From: Ditylenchus dipsaci
Lineage: Eukaryota > Nematoda > Chromadorea > Rhabditida > Anguinidae
NCBI GenBank assembly: GCA_004194705.1
Contig: SADC01001226.1
Span: 124,001 to 188,000 of the forward strand
DNA length: 64,000 nucleotides
Reading direction: 5' to 3'
The position numbers and the translations under genes are program-made. The notes under the pieces are model-generated. The model worked only from the letters and a program-made list of their open reading frames with translations, did no database searches and was not told the origin of the DNA. Shown here in pieces: positions 19,537 to 30,919 of this stretch (its first letter is position 1; each line of letters opens with the position of its first letter).

Positions 19537-19914
19537 GGTACTTCTTCCGTTGGGGGGACAAAACTCAATTTTTTATTTTCATTTTTCGTTCGTTTTTTTT
19601 AAGTTATTTTTCTGTTATTCACTTTTCTTATGGTTGTTTCTGTAATCTCATTCTGTTATTTTCAGATGGAAGAATTGCGTAATTTCACTCTCGAGAAGCT
19701 TTATGAACGCCAACTAAATTGGTCTGATGAAGTGTTTCAAGAATGGCTACAGCATCTGCGTCTATTATTCCAATCGTATATTTCTGACTTTGTTTGGCGT
19801 AAAAAATTTAATGGACCAGATATTATGTTCCATTTATGGTCCCAGATTGCTGAATTGTATAAAATTTGAGTGTTTAATAAAATTGAGTTTTGTCCCCCCA
19901 ACGGAAGAAGTACC
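19537..19914. mobile_element. 378-bp TIR element carrying a small spliced-looking ORF
   Basis: Perfect inverted ends of about 36 bp, beginning ggtacttcttccgttggggg (19537) and closing with its complement at 19914. The inside is occupied by an intron-like pyrimidine tract, a 67-codon ORF and a polyadenylation signal. No exact target duplication could be read (gcaaa left, gaaaa right). Confidence 0.75.
19666..19869 (+). CDS. 67-aa ORF inside TIR element, likely terminal exon of a lost transposase
   Basis: ATG at 19666 follows directly after a perfect acceptor (ttattttcag) with a long T-rich tract. The protein begins MEELRNFTLEKLYERQLNWS, is rich in Leu/Trp/Glu and ends SQIAELYKI. AATAAA follows the stop at 19876-19881. 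The frame is composed like real coding sequence, unlike the surrounding DNA. I do not recognise the family. The simplest reading is a non-autonomous deletion derivative keeping the last exon and poly(A) signal of its parent transposase; a free-standing micro-gene is the alternative. Confidence 0.45.
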   Translation: MEELRNFTLEKLYERQLNWSDEVFQEWLQHLRLLFQSYISDFVWRKKFNGPDIMFHLWSQIAELYKI

Positions 19915-19945
19915 GAAAAGTCTCAACATGCCAGTTCGAAGTAGG

Positions 19946-20190
19946 TACCGTATTTTCTATATTAATCCCCCACTCTCTAACAATCTCCCACCCTACGGAT
20001 TTTTTTGTCTCAGCCTAAAGCAACATTTAAAAATATTTTTCCTTTTATTCAATTAGCACGAGCTCTATGAATTCCACCCTTCAGGATTTGGTTGAGCATC
20101 CATAAATCTCAAAATAGACCTCAAATTTTTCCGACTCTTTAAAAGTTGAAAAATAATCCCCCATGTGGGTTTAATAAATAAAATACGGTA
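19946..20190. mobile_element. TACCGTA-family MITE
   Basis: Ends taccgtattttctatatta and tttaataaataaaatacggta are inverted. Interior 'caatctcccaccctacgg' / 'aataatcccccatgtggg' matches the internal plan of 31420-31673 and 32527-32768. Confidence 0.7.
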
Positions 20191-20378
20191 GCTAACTTTT
20201 AGACGACTTAGCTAACACCACAACTCATCAATGCAAGCTTATGATGGACATTGAATAATAAATAGACTTCTAATTTTAAGCAAAAACAAAATATCATAAA
20301 AAATTGACACAAAACTATGTGGTCCAGTTTAACTTTTGAAATTGCTATGAATAGAAAGTCTGACGCTACTGTCACATA

Positions 20379-20870
20379 CCCCCCCCCCCCCAAAATCGAC
20401 TTTTTTTGTAGTGTCTAAAAATCATTTTTATGCAATAATTTTGCCATAAAAGGACCAGAAAAGCAGTTTAAAAGGGATTATGGGCTGTATTGGGAGGGTA
20501 AGGGAATAATACAGGGGCCACTTTTTTTGGCTGCTTTATTGGCTGCAAAGATGTTGAACACCGTTTTGAATACTGGGGCCTACCGCATAAATAACTCTGG
20601 TGTGCATGCTTTTTCATGCATCCAGAGTCACTTTCGAGTGATTTGTGTCTAAGGTATGTGGGTGTGCGCATCTCAACTCCAAGCCCCCAAGCCCCCGAAG
20701 GGGGTGATGCGCGCACTCACTTACCTTAGACATGATTCCGAGAAGTACACTTGATCGTAAAATGCATATAGAGTCTCTTTTGCCACGGCCCAGTTGAAAA
20801 ACATGGTGAGGCAGCCAAAAAAAGTAGCTCTTGTATTTTTTTCTTCTTAGGTGAAAACCCGCGGGGTGCA
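20379..20870. repeat. Second copy of the 'ggattatgggctgtattggga' dispersed family
   Basis: Starts after a C run (20379-20390). Shares 'gccataaaagg-ccagaaaagc', 'aataatacaggggccact', 'catgcatccagagtcactt', 'gtgtctaaggtatgtggg' and 'cttagacatgattccgagaag' with 5390-5655 and 45110-45540. The region 20640-20745 is an inverted pair around 'aagcccccgaaggggg'. The minus-strand open frames here are repeat reading frames, not genes. Confidence 0.7.
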
Positions 20871-23476
20871 CAGTATCACAGTAGCGCCGAAAGTCTCATA
20901 AACCTTTGAAAAAGTATAAAAATATATAAACCATAGTTATACACAATATTTCATCAGATTCTTGGAAATAACTATTTTTCTGAAAATAATCAAAAGAGAA
21001 AAACAAAAACTAACTATAAAAAACGTTTAATCTTTAAAAATTGTACTTGTGATAAAATTTGGCGTTTTTTGCCAGTTTAGTGTGAAATAAGAGTGAGTAA
21101 ACAGAAAATTTGTATTACACATAATCCAAATACACTAACAATACAAACTGATAGCCAAAGAAAAATGAATGTTTAGAAGAAAAGTTTTAAGAAAATAGTT
21201 CCCTAACTGAGTCATGGCTTCTGGTGAAGCGGACGCAAATCTCGAATTGGTGTGACAGCTTGAATCAAAATATTTTTTGGAGTTGTCCACACCCGGGAAG
21301 TCCTCAAATCCACTCAGTCAAATAAAGAAGGATTGACTTTTGTTTTAAAATAAGTTAGTTTCCCATGGGATAGCCTGTACTTCCCCAAAAATATTAATGA
21401 ATTCGAACAGAATAAAGTTTTCTTAGAAAAAATGTTGCTCCAAATCAAAATAAACAATATAATAACAACAATAATACTGGAAAGTTTAGTTTGAAAAAAT
21501 AGAAAGTAACGAAAAACACAAATTTCAAAAAGTGACTGCGTACAATGAAAATGAGTCAATCTAGATCAACTAATACACACCTCACAAGGGGAGTCAGAAA
21601 AAGATTTAAAAATCCAGCTGTAAGATAAGTCAAACCTCGATTCAGGTTCCTTCTTGACCTTTTTAATCCATGATTTTTAAGGTTTTTTGCCAGTCTGGTC
21701 CCAAATATTGCAAGGAGTACGATTTTTTTTCGATCGTTTTTCAAAAACCTAAAATTTTTACATCTGAAAAGGCAAAAAACCGCTATGTAATGGCCCTCTA
21801 TTTTTTTACATCGGATTTTTTGCAATATTTACCAGACCGTAATGACGAAATATATTTGGCGGAAAGATCTGGTGAAAACCTCGTCTGGTCCTGGGTTAGG
21901 ACGAACCTTTGGGGTGGGCTTATATCAAGGGTTAACTGTAGCAGCTTTACTTTTTCGGCAAAATTCTAGAGCGGTGGAGCTGCCATGATAATTATCACAT
22001 ATTTAAACTTTTTAAATAAACCCTAAAAAAAATTTTGTCTAGTTTTTTAAAACGTTTAACGGTAAATATCAGATTCGATGTGAACAGTTGGACTGTCAGA
22101 AAAACTGGTCATTACCTTTTTTGGGCTGTATCACAAACAATAATTCAAAATTGTCGTTAAAATGTTGTTGAACTAGCCCAACCAAAGTTCTATCCCTGAA
22201 TTAACAATTAGGATGATCACATAAATGGCAAAAATATAAAAGGTGTTTTCATCCAGCTCCTAGCAATAACAACAAAAATAACATAACAGATATTTCCGCT
22301 GCATTTGTGTCCACTAGTCAATTTGGTGGAAACAAAGCATCTTTATTTGTGACTAGCAGCCCGAAGGTGTGTGCCAGCCAATGAGGAAGACAACAACCAC
22401 TAGTAAAGGCACTCACAAAGGCGTTCTTAAGCTAATCATTTGGTCTATTCATAACCACTTAAGCATACACAACAGACCCCCCCCCTGCCTGTTATTATTG
22501 ACGTCTCTGAAGAAATACTCTTTAGTCATCAAAATCAAATTACCATACAACTTCCTTTTAAAAAAACCGGAATTTCATGACCAATTTACACAACTTTACT
22601 GAGCCATACAAAAATAACGCTTAGGGTGAAAGAAAAAATCACCACAGTTACGCACTATAAAGCTAAGTTTATTTCAACTAAGCTTGGTTACAAAATAGGC
22701 CTTTGCATCTAATTTTGCATCACTGGAGAAATAAAAATCAAGAAGAGAAAAATCTGCTCAATAAGTCATATTTTTTGCCTGTCTATCTTCTCAGCTTTTG
22801 AATTTTGAAAAATTGTTCAAAGTGTCGATCTTTCTGGTTGAGGTGTTGCAAAGTCAATTAAGTGGCTAAGAGGTATGGATTTCATAGTGCTATGACGTGT
22901 GTGTTTGCATTTGTAGTATAAATTGTTAAAGTGGGATGCCCAAGCCAATAAGTCTCTTTTAAACTGTTCGAATTCCCGAGCAGCAGTCACTAGTTTTACA
23001 AAACGAACTTAAATTTGCTCTTTGTTTTGAGGGATTTTCCGGGGGTTTTCGATAGAACAAATTTAAATTTGTTAAACTTCATATAAAAAGTGGTGCCCGA
23101 AAAGTGAAGCGAAACTGAAACATTTTAAATAAGACTTATTGGCGTGGGCATGCCCTTTTAAGAATAATTTTTTAACGAATGATTTTGAATTGGACTTTAC
23201 CATGGAGATTTAGTCTTTTGTTAGGCTTAAAAACATTTGTTGTTGCACGACACATAGCTGGGACAATCCTTTTTTTTAGCTAAAAATAGCAATTTGGCGA
23301 GAGTTCCTTGCATTTAGGTGCGCTGAAATCAGGTTTTGACCACTTTTTTATTGCCCCTTTTTACCAACAAATTCTTGTACAGACAATAAAGAAAAATAAT
23401 AATCACGCCGAATCTACACAAAATATGTAAACAAATTTGTTTTCTTTGACCATTATTCCAAATTTTTTCCGCCGTT
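20871..23476. other. Intergenic, no gene recognised
   Basis: AT-rich. 21630-21950 looks like a worn pogo-type MITE ('caaacctcgattcaggttcc' on the left, 'tatcaagggttaactgta' on the right). 23145-23165 has an isolated 'gggcatgccctttt' word as in the 12367 MITE. Open frames at 21314-21969 cross repeats and have no domain. 22200-22480 is repeat-free and unassigned. Confidence 0.45.
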
Positions 23477-25101
23477 CTATTGTCTGGCAGCCCGGGCACG
23501 TCTAGTCCTACGATTGGTCCTGGTACGAGTTCTAGTTCTTCGGCCATCTCTAGCTGGCCGTTTAGTGGTTGCATCAGCTTCTTTGCTGCTGGCTGCAGCA
23601 GCAGAAGCTGTGCAAGTACCTTAAATAATCCACTTTTCAAGTGTTTTAATGCCCCCATACAAACGAGTACCACAAGTGAGAGGACATTCTTTGCGCATAA
23701 ACTCTTTCCAAACGGCATCGTTGCACTTGTCCTTGTTGGCTGGACAGTCCGAGGTGCCATTTTTGCCTGTTCCATCCGCACAATCTGATAATAAAAATAT
23801 TTATTTTATTTAGAGTTTACTCGTGTTTTTTGTAAAAATCAGTTTTTTATATAAATTTAAATGACTTACCTTGCCTAGTTTAGCAGTTGAAGTATTGTTG
23901 ACTTTCTGACCACATCTATTACAGGTCTTGGGGCATTGCTAAATACATTAATTATGTATTGGTCAACTATAGACAGGTGGCTGTAGATAACTACCTCAGT
24001 CATTAGGTCTTTCCACAAAGCATCATCACACTTGTCCTTGTTGGCTGGACAGTCGGAAGGTCGTCCAGCTGCACTTTTGTCCACACAATTATTATTGCTG
24101 GTTCGAGTGCCGTTTCTGCGGGTGGTTTTTGTGCGTTTGGTTACTCTGGGTGCTCGAGTGACTCTATTGTTGTCGGCACGTTTAATAGGGATGGATCCAC
24201 AACACAACTTTCTGGCTTGATCGTAAGGATGGGTGGCTGGACACTTGGGTACTCCGTTCACAATCAGGGCTTCTATAAAAACAATTATTAATAGCAAAAA
24301 ATATGTAGCATTCTAAAAGTGTAATTATCATAGCATTATACCGTGTTTTCTCTGTAAAATGGGCCGACTCGTTTATTTTTCAACTATTAAAACTCAAGAA
24401 ATTGTCATTCAACAATGGCGTTATCTCTAAAATCCTAGTCAAAAACGTGAAGGGGCGTTTATTACAGAGGTTTAATAGACAAAATACGGTAATTATGGTA
24501 AACAGTGGTCGGCCCGTCGACATTATTGGCTGAACCGAAAACCGTGATCATAATTATTATCATGTAAATTCCACAGCCGAAGAAAAGTTTTAAAATGTTT
24601 ATTTTGTTGTAATCAGGTTTTTTTGCTTTGTTTGAGGCTCTTGTATACAATTTGTTATCATGTTATAGTAACTTTGCAAGAACTTGATGGGATTTGGTTG
24701 ACTGCATTTCAATTTGGTTGTAAACCGCTAATTTTCGATTTTAGACTATCATAGTGAAATTTAAAAGTTCATTAGCAGTGACTTTTAAGTCACGCTTAAA
24801 TTTTGTTTGAGTTGAAAAAATGTTGACTGTGACATATGATTTAACATTTAGTGTTTGTCGACTCACCTGAACATTCGTTCCCATTGTTGGCATCTCTTTG
24901 AACTCCACCCACGGGTTGTTGGCCGGGAGTGATGGGCTGGTCACCACAACACCGATTCCTTGCGGCGTCGTAATCATGAGTAATAGGGCATACAGGCTTA
25001 CCATCCTTTAATAGTGGTTCTCTCTCTGCGCAGTATAGAGCACCGCTGGCTGAACCGATAGCAAAAACGAGGATTAAAGCAAAATAAACTATATTAGACA
25101 T
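23477..25101 (-). CDS. Secreted ShKT-domain protein, gene A (about 273 aa, five exons)
   Basis: Exons: 24867-25101, 23995-24272, 23875-23938, 23671-23784, 23477-23607; lengths sum to a multiple of three. Start chosen at 25099-25101 because it opens a clean signal peptide (MSNIVYFALILVFAIGSASG) 57 bp below a TATA box. Order: signal peptide; a Cys module with CPITHDYDAARNRCCG; a second module with CPATHPYDQARKLCCG; Arg/Thr-rich linker; one full six-Cys ShKT domain ending ECPKTCNRC-like (here EQCPKTCNRC) built across exons 2-3; a second ShKT domain in exon 4 that lacks its last Cys; and an Arg/Thr-rich tail (RTRTRTNRRTRRARAARQ). ShKT modules are common in nematode secreted and cuticle or venom-like proteins; no function is inferred. 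Exon 3 to 4 needs a GC-AG intron (AG|GCAAGG). Confidence 0.85.
24339..24491. mobile_element. Short TACCGTA-family MITE in intron 1 of ShKT gene A
   Basis: Ends taccgtgttttctctgtaaa and tttaatagacaaaatacggta are inverted, about 153 bp in all, flanked by TA. It carries no coding frame. Confidence 0.65.
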
Positions 25102-25157
25102 ATTGCTGACACTTTCGAAACTGCACATTTGGATGATTGTGAAGTGAAGTGCCAGCC

Positions 25158-25165
25158 TTATATAC
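25158..25165 (-). promoter_or_regulatory. TATA box of ShKT gene A
   Basis: TATATAAG on the minus strand, 57 bp upstream of the chosen ATG. A start of transcription near 25130 would give a 5' leader of about 30 nt. Confidence 0.6.
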
Positions 25166-26030
25166 TTCATTTGCAAGACTATTGTCTTTCATCGTGGATA
25201 AAACAAAATTTGCAAGTAAATAATTAGCATTAAACACAAAGACAATAGAAGAAAAGCTTTTTCCCATAGATTTGGACAATAAATTTTCTTATTGTAAAAG
25301 CGATAAACACATCATCATCGCTGGATTACTTGCACACCTAGTAAGCAGCATCTGCAACAACACAAACACACAAATTGTTAGGAAGACAAATAGCTAAATT
25401 CCTTTTTTCATAAGTTTCGGTGGCTAAAAGAATATTACAGAAAGAGTGAAGAAATAAAAGAAAGTTTCTTTTCTTATTTTAGCTATACATATTTGGTGCA
25501 AATGACTGATATTAAATCGGGCTAAAATGTGCCTTGATTGCAGCAGAATTTTAGAAAGGCACTAGGCATAAAATAAATTTAATACTAAAAATATGATACC
25601 GAAATCAGATTATGGCTAGTAGGTGCTGCTGGCATAATGACCACGTTAAAAAACGTTCACCGTCCGTGTGCTTATTCTCCGTTTATTCCCTCATTTGCTC
25701 ATTCCATAATTTATTTTCCTATGAACCGGCCGTCGTATCAAAGCCGAATTCGTCTGGCCAGGACCGCCGGCGGGCAGGGCGCTACGGACGGTTACTATGG
25801 TTATAGATTTAATTTTGCAATTTCGTTTATTTGATAATAACGATAATATTATAAAAAAATTACACAACACCGTCATGAAATTAACACAACTTGCAAGTTT
25901 TCTTGCAAAAAGAAGACATCATTTTTACAAAAGCATCGTCCTTGCAATTTTTAGCAAATTGGTCACAATTTGGGCTTTGATCTCTGCCTAAAATATTTGA
26001 AAACTTTAATTAATCAAGAATTCGGACCAG
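25166..26030. other. Intergenic between the two ShKT genes
   Basis: No gene recognised. 25690-25800 is locally GC-rich ('aggaccgccggcgggcaggg'), with open frames on both strands that show no domain; it contains no repeat seen elsewhere in the window. Confidence 0.4.
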
Positions 26031-29000
26031 CTAACATTTTTTTGGTTTTTCCGCCTCTACAATAGACTCAGGCTTAGCCAACACATTTACTCTAGCCGGT
26101 GTTGCTGTCAATGAATGACGTGTAGTGACTTTCTCATTAGAATAAGTATCTGAAGGTACTATCACATTTTCTCTGGAAGTCAGAGTGATTGTTTTTATAG
26201 ATGAAGAAATTTCGACCAAAACATTGATTGGAGTAGTAGTTGTAGATGGCACAGCAGTGCTGCTGGACACCTCTTTCTTTTGACGTTCAGAGCGCTCCTC
26301 TCCTTTCTCCTGCTGCTCTTCTCTAGAAGTGCTGCTACTCTTGTTTTTGATGGCCAGAAAGTTAGCTATTTCTACGCTTTCCGGCTGTGTAACTTCTTCA
26401 GCTACATTATCTTCTTTAACTACCCTTGAATTATCGTTGGGAGTGGTAGTTTGAACAAAACTTTCCGTCCTTACACCATCTTCTTCCTGACTATCTGATT
26501 GTGAAATCGTAGTTGTTGGCAACGGTGTTGTAGAAATGGATTTAGTTAAGATCTAAACTAACTGGTGGACAATAAGTTCCCGGACAACTTTTGAGCTCAC
26601 TTTTTAAAATAAAAATTTAACGATGAGAAAATTCCGAAAAATAGGTTTTGTAGCCCTGAATCTCCTCTTTCGAATGGCATATTGCTTTCAGCTTGACTAT
26701 TTTGGATAAGTCACCATTTGGCTCCAAACACTTGTCTGGTCATTTTGAGAAGGTTACCAACAATTTTATCACTTTGACTGGTCATATGTTTCATTGAATT
26801 TTGAGCGTCACTACAAAATTTTATCATCTTGTTGTAGCGCAGCTCAAGAGCTACAAAACACATATTACATAATTACTTTTGAAAATCTGAGTGTTGAGAT
26901 ATGGCCTTTTGGAAAAAATCATTTTCTTGAAATATGACCGAAATGAAAGTTTTTGCCAATTTTTCGGATTTTGGTCATTTTTTCAAGAAAATGATTTTTT
27001 CCAAAAGGCCATATCTCAACACTCAGATTTTCAAAAATCATTATGTAATACCGTATTCTCTCTAATAGAGGGGTCGACCCGTCTATTTTTCAACATCCAG
27101 AAATATTTTTGATTTCATATTAAAAATGCAATAAAACATGGTTTACCCCCCTAGTTTTGGTCTAGTAGGGGACCCGTCTATTAGAGAAGACCCTTCAAAT
27201 AGAGAGGACCCGTCTATTAGAGAAAATACGGTATGTGTTTTGCAGCTCTTGAGCTGCGCTACAATGAGATGATAAAATTTTGTAATGACGCTCAAAATTC
27301 AATGAAACATATTACCAGTTAAAGTGATAAAATTGTTGGTAACCTTCTCAAAATGACCAGACAAGTGTTTGGAGCCAAATGGTGACTTATCCGAAATAAT
27401 CAAGCTGAAAGCAATATGCCATTTGAAAGAGGAGATTCAGGGCTACAAAACCTATTTTTTGGAATTTTCTCATCATTAAATTTTTATTTTAAAAAGTGAG
27501 CTCAAAAGTTGTCCGGGAACTTATTGTCCACCAGTTATTGTTCACATAACAGAAAAACATAAATTTGAAATATTTTTGTCACCTATATTCCTTTAACGCT
27601 CGGACTCCCACCTTTGCTGATCATGATGCAGAATTTCATGGGAAACACGATGGCTTTTTCAGATTTTTTTTCAAATCTAAAAAGTGATTCAAACCGGCTT
27701 TTGAAACATGTGATCTATAGACCGGGCACTACAAAATTAAATAAGGCTGTAACTTTTTTACAGATATTATTTTTATGTGTTTTGAAAACTATAAATGTTC
27801 CTCGTGAGCTAATCTATCTTTCTGTAGTTTCATATATACCACTTCGACCAAAAATAAAATTAAATTAATCAAAGATCCCTAAAATGAGTATTTTAAAAAT
27901 CGCACTTGTTTTACAAAAAACGCCCATAACTTTCAGTATATCCATTTTTTCAGAACATGCTCTATTGCATCTGAGAGCACACATTCTGCGCTACAAAGAG
28001 ACGTGTTACTTTATTATACATGCCTTCCAGCCCGACTCACAATACAGTGCTAAAATCCGTCTGGGGAATATGATGATTTTAAGGATTATGTTTTAGATAG
28101 CATATTCATAAGCACTGCACACCCTGTGAGAACAATTAAATATTCCGTATTTCATAAAGCATTTAGAATTGTTTTGCCGTTTTCCCTGTCCTATTTGTGC
28201 GAAAAAAAATTCAAAAGGCGTTGCTGTGGCTGGTATATCTTTTTTTCATATCTGTAAAAAAATTAACAGCCTTATTTAACTTTGTAGTGCCCGGTCTATG
28301 GGTCATATGTTTCAAAAGCCGGTTTGAATCACTTTTTAGATTTGAAAAAAATCTGAAAAGGTCATCGTGTTTCCCATGAAATTCTGCATCAGGATCAGCA
28401 GAGGTCACGCTCGGGAGTCCGAGTTTTAAAATAAGATGTTTTCGATAAAAGTTTTTACTTAACACTGGAATGCCTGATTGTCCTAAGAGCACATCTTGGT
28501 GCAGAATTTCACGCTGAACACGATAGTGAATTTTAAAAAGAATCATTATTTGCTTGTCAGTTGCTCCTAGGAACCAAGAAAATCGGGATTTTTGCGTGTT
28601 CAGCGTGAAATTCTGCGCCAGGATGTGCTCTTATAACAATCAGGCATCCCAGTGCTAGAAATAACATTCTTTTTTTGCAAATAGAGTCGCGTCTCAATAT
28701 AGTGGCACTCTCTCAAGTTTGTTCCACCCTAAGTTCCAAACTTTTTTTACCACAATTTTTAAAGTCTTCTGCTGAATTTGATTTGTCAGTCTAATTCAGG
28801 GTTGAAAACTCAAATTTTTGAAAAAAATACATTTGGCCAAAAGAGTACAATTTAGTCATTTTTCGTCAAAAAATTTCATTTTATCCACTGCTTATTGATT
28901 TTTAAGCACCGAAAAAGACATTTTGGCGCAAAACCTCAAAAAAAGATTTCAGGTCTCAATAAAGTACAAATCTTTTTAAAAAGTTGATTTCGATACCCTG

Positions 29001-30881
29001 GTCTAATTGGAAAATTTGCAAGATTTCGCCGATTTTTTTTAAACACGGAAAATTAGTCTAGGAACTTCTCAAAATTGACTATTGACTATTGAGCGTTAGC
29101 TGTTTCCTATTTTCTAACTCATCTAAAACTAACCAAATCAGTTGTAGTAGTAATTAAAGTTTTTCTTTTTTTAGACTTCTTGCTGGCTGTTACTGTCGTA
29201 CTCTGTGAAATAACAGTAGTTGTAGTTGATGGTGGAATAGTAGTGGCAGCAGGCCATTTCCTCAATGGTCTTTTTTTGCCTTCTAATACATATTTAACTG
29301 CCCTCCTAGATGGTAGTGGAGCTGGAGAAGATGCGAATATCGAAAACTCAGACGGCTGCTTAACCACATTGCTAGTTGGTTGGGGAGTGGTAGTAGTAGT
29401 ATTAGAAGTAGGAGATGAGCAGAAGCCACAAGATTTAGGGCAGTAGGTGGCCAAAAACATGTAATACAGCTTGTCTTTGCACAAATCCATGAATGGTCGG
29501 CAGTTAGGGTTGTGATCTTGGCCTGCGAAAAAAAATATTTAAATTAGAACAGGTGTGAGCTCGAGTTTAAAGACTATAATAGCCAACAAAAAAAAACATT
29601 CCACTTTTTAAAAATCTCTGCGCGAAATCTTGTTCCATATAGTATTAGACCATATCGGGGACTAAGGCGAAAATAGGGTGGCTTTAGGATAAGTTTTGAG
29701 TAAAACTTTAGAAAAAAAGTTGTTTTTTAGGTAGAGCTTTCCAAGTTTGTTATTTCTGGTGAATTCGCCTTTTCCCGGGTTGTTTCGCCTGCAATCGGCC
29801 AACCCCTAATTTTAGGATTAAAAAGCATATTTAAAAGCCAAAAAATTAACCCGAAATTTGTGCTCAGGTCTATGCTATATTGTAAGTATATGCTTGACCA
29901 CTAATAAAAGTATCCGAACACAAAAATGGAGATTAAAAAATTAAGTTTACATGTGGAGAGTACTCCTGCGGTTTGCTTGCCAGTAGCCACGATAGGAAGA
30001 GCAGAGTTGACAGATTTTTTAATCACATACATAATTTCTTTGCCGTTGGTCACGAGCTGGTAACAGGATGAAGGTATAACACATTGTACTCTTCTTGATG
30101 GACACAGGATTTGGCCAAGCATGCAGGCTACAAAATATATATGAACTTGATTTTTTGTGTGCTAACTTTTAACCTCTCCCCTATTTCAGAAAAAAAGACT
30201 CTAAACAAATGTGACAAAAAATTGACTATAATATAAATTTTGAATGTAAATTTTGTGTAGTAATTTATGCGATATTTTTAACTTTAATTATTACAGTTGC
30301 CGCTCGATTTAACGACACCTCAAAAAGTTCGTTCCCGCCTAGGATCCGACACTTTTTTCACCTTGATTTTCGAAAGATTTTCTCTTTTCGAAAAAGCAAA
30401 ACCAGATCTCGATTTAACGACACCCTTTTAACAAAAATGGTGTCGTTAAATCGAGATTTCGCTTTTTTAGAGAAAAATTTCATGATTCTGAAAAATGATC
30501 GGCAAAATCGGAATCCTTGCGATATTTGAAACCAGACTGTTAAAGAGAACGGTCAAAAGTTTTCGAAAATCGAGGTGAAAAAAGTGTCAGACCCTAGGCA
30601 GGAACGAACTTTTCGGGGTGTCGTTAAATCGAGTGGCTACTGTAATTTCATAAAAAGCGCATAAAGTTGTAAATGATCTAACATTCCCTCAAAAAACCAT
30701 CTTAAATATTCAGAAAAATGTACAAAAACATATTTCTAACCTCCTGGACAGTTAGTATTTGGTGAAGGTGCTGGTTGCACAGGTTTGTCTGACGTAAGAG
30801 GTGGCTGTCTCTGCGAAAATGTCTGGTGCACCAATAAAGTTAACAGTGAGATAAAATAAGGACAAACATCGAATAAAGCAT
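26031..30881 (-). CDS. Secreted ShKT-domain protein, gene B (about 409 aa, four exons)
   Basis: Exons: 30741-30881, 29951-30127, 29134-29522, 26031-26552, all GT-AG with matching phase. ATG 30879-30881 lies just below a TTTATAA box (about 30910). The signal peptide starts MLYSMFVLI and continues, one frame over, as SLLTLLVHQTFSQ; one extra T in a T4 run (30853-30856) would join them, and then exon lengths sum to a multiple of three. Order: Pro-rich stretch; Cys module CPGACMLGQILCPS...CVIPSSCYQL; one complete ShKT domain, its first Cys made at the exon 2/3 junction, ending CPKSCGFC; long Ser/Thr-rich and Lys-rich region; C-terminal KPKKC. Same strand and same module as gene A, so probably an old local family. 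Intron 3 (2.6 kb) is filled by foldback elements. Confidence 0.8.
26561..27535. mobile_element. 975-bp palindromic TA-flanked element in intron 3 of ShKT gene B
   Basis: Inverted ends actggtggacaataagttcc and its complement, with TA on both sides (26559-26560, 27536-27537). Arms of more than 400 bp are almost perfect, so the RNA would form a very long hairpin. Arms contain 'ttgtagccctgaatctcctc' and 'gccaaatggtgacttatcc', shared with 48700-49325 and, worn, with 1255-1340. A TACCGTA-family MITE sits in the centre. Its end lies only about 6 bp from the exon 4 acceptor. Confidence 0.8.
27049..27233. mobile_element. TACCGTA-family MITE nested in the palindrome centre
   Basis: Ends taccgtattctctctaatag and ctattagagaaaatacggta. 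The interior repeats 'ggggtcgacccgtctatt' and 'gacccgtctattagag'. Inserted in the loop of the 26561-27535 palindrome. Confidence 0.75.
27592..28432. mobile_element. Foldback element, piggyBac-like TTAA borders
   Basis: Left end ttaacgctcggactccca and right end 'gggagtccgagttttaa' are inverted; arms share 'cagaatttcatgggaaacacgatg' and 'ttcaaaccggcttttgaaac'. TTAA at both borders fits piggyBac-type insertion, with the right end slightly worn. The open frames inside (for example 28211-28546 minus) run along the arms and are not genes. Confidence 0.55.
28457..28660. mobile_element. Short hairpin MITE, CACTGG ends
   Basis: Inverted ends ttaacactggaatgcctgattg / caatcaggcatcccagtgctag around a 'cagaatttcacgctgaacacg' stem. 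TTAA on the left, ctag on the right (one border mutated). The stem word recurs at 4455 and 63635. Confidence 0.55.
30292..30644. mobile_element. Pogo/mariner-like MITE (353 bp) in intron 1 of ShKT gene B
   Basis: Ends tacagttgccgctcgattta and taaatcgagtggctactgta are inverted, with the TA target included. Arms of about 120 bp carry 'aaaagttcgttcctgcctagg'-like sequence (30330-30355 and its complement at 30590-30615). No coding frame. Confidence 0.75.
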
Positions 30882-30919
30882 TTTTTTAGTTTTAAAATCG
30901 GAAGTTATAAAAAGGAGTT

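Noticed and set aside
20468..20871. Two minus-strand ORFs of 82-85 aa
   Set aside because: They lie wholly in a dispersed repeat family and are not conserved in frame in its other copies.
23480..23788. 102-aa plus-strand ORF (Ser/Thr-rich)
   Set aside because: It is the antisense of ShKT gene A exons 4-5.
25612..25876. Overlapping short ORFs in a GC-rich patch, both strands
   Set aside because: No domain, no splice sites in phase and no partner exon; probably chance.
29180..29446. 88-aa plus-strand ORF rich in Val/Gly
   Set aside because: Antisense of the Ser/Thr-rich exon 3 of ShKT gene B.
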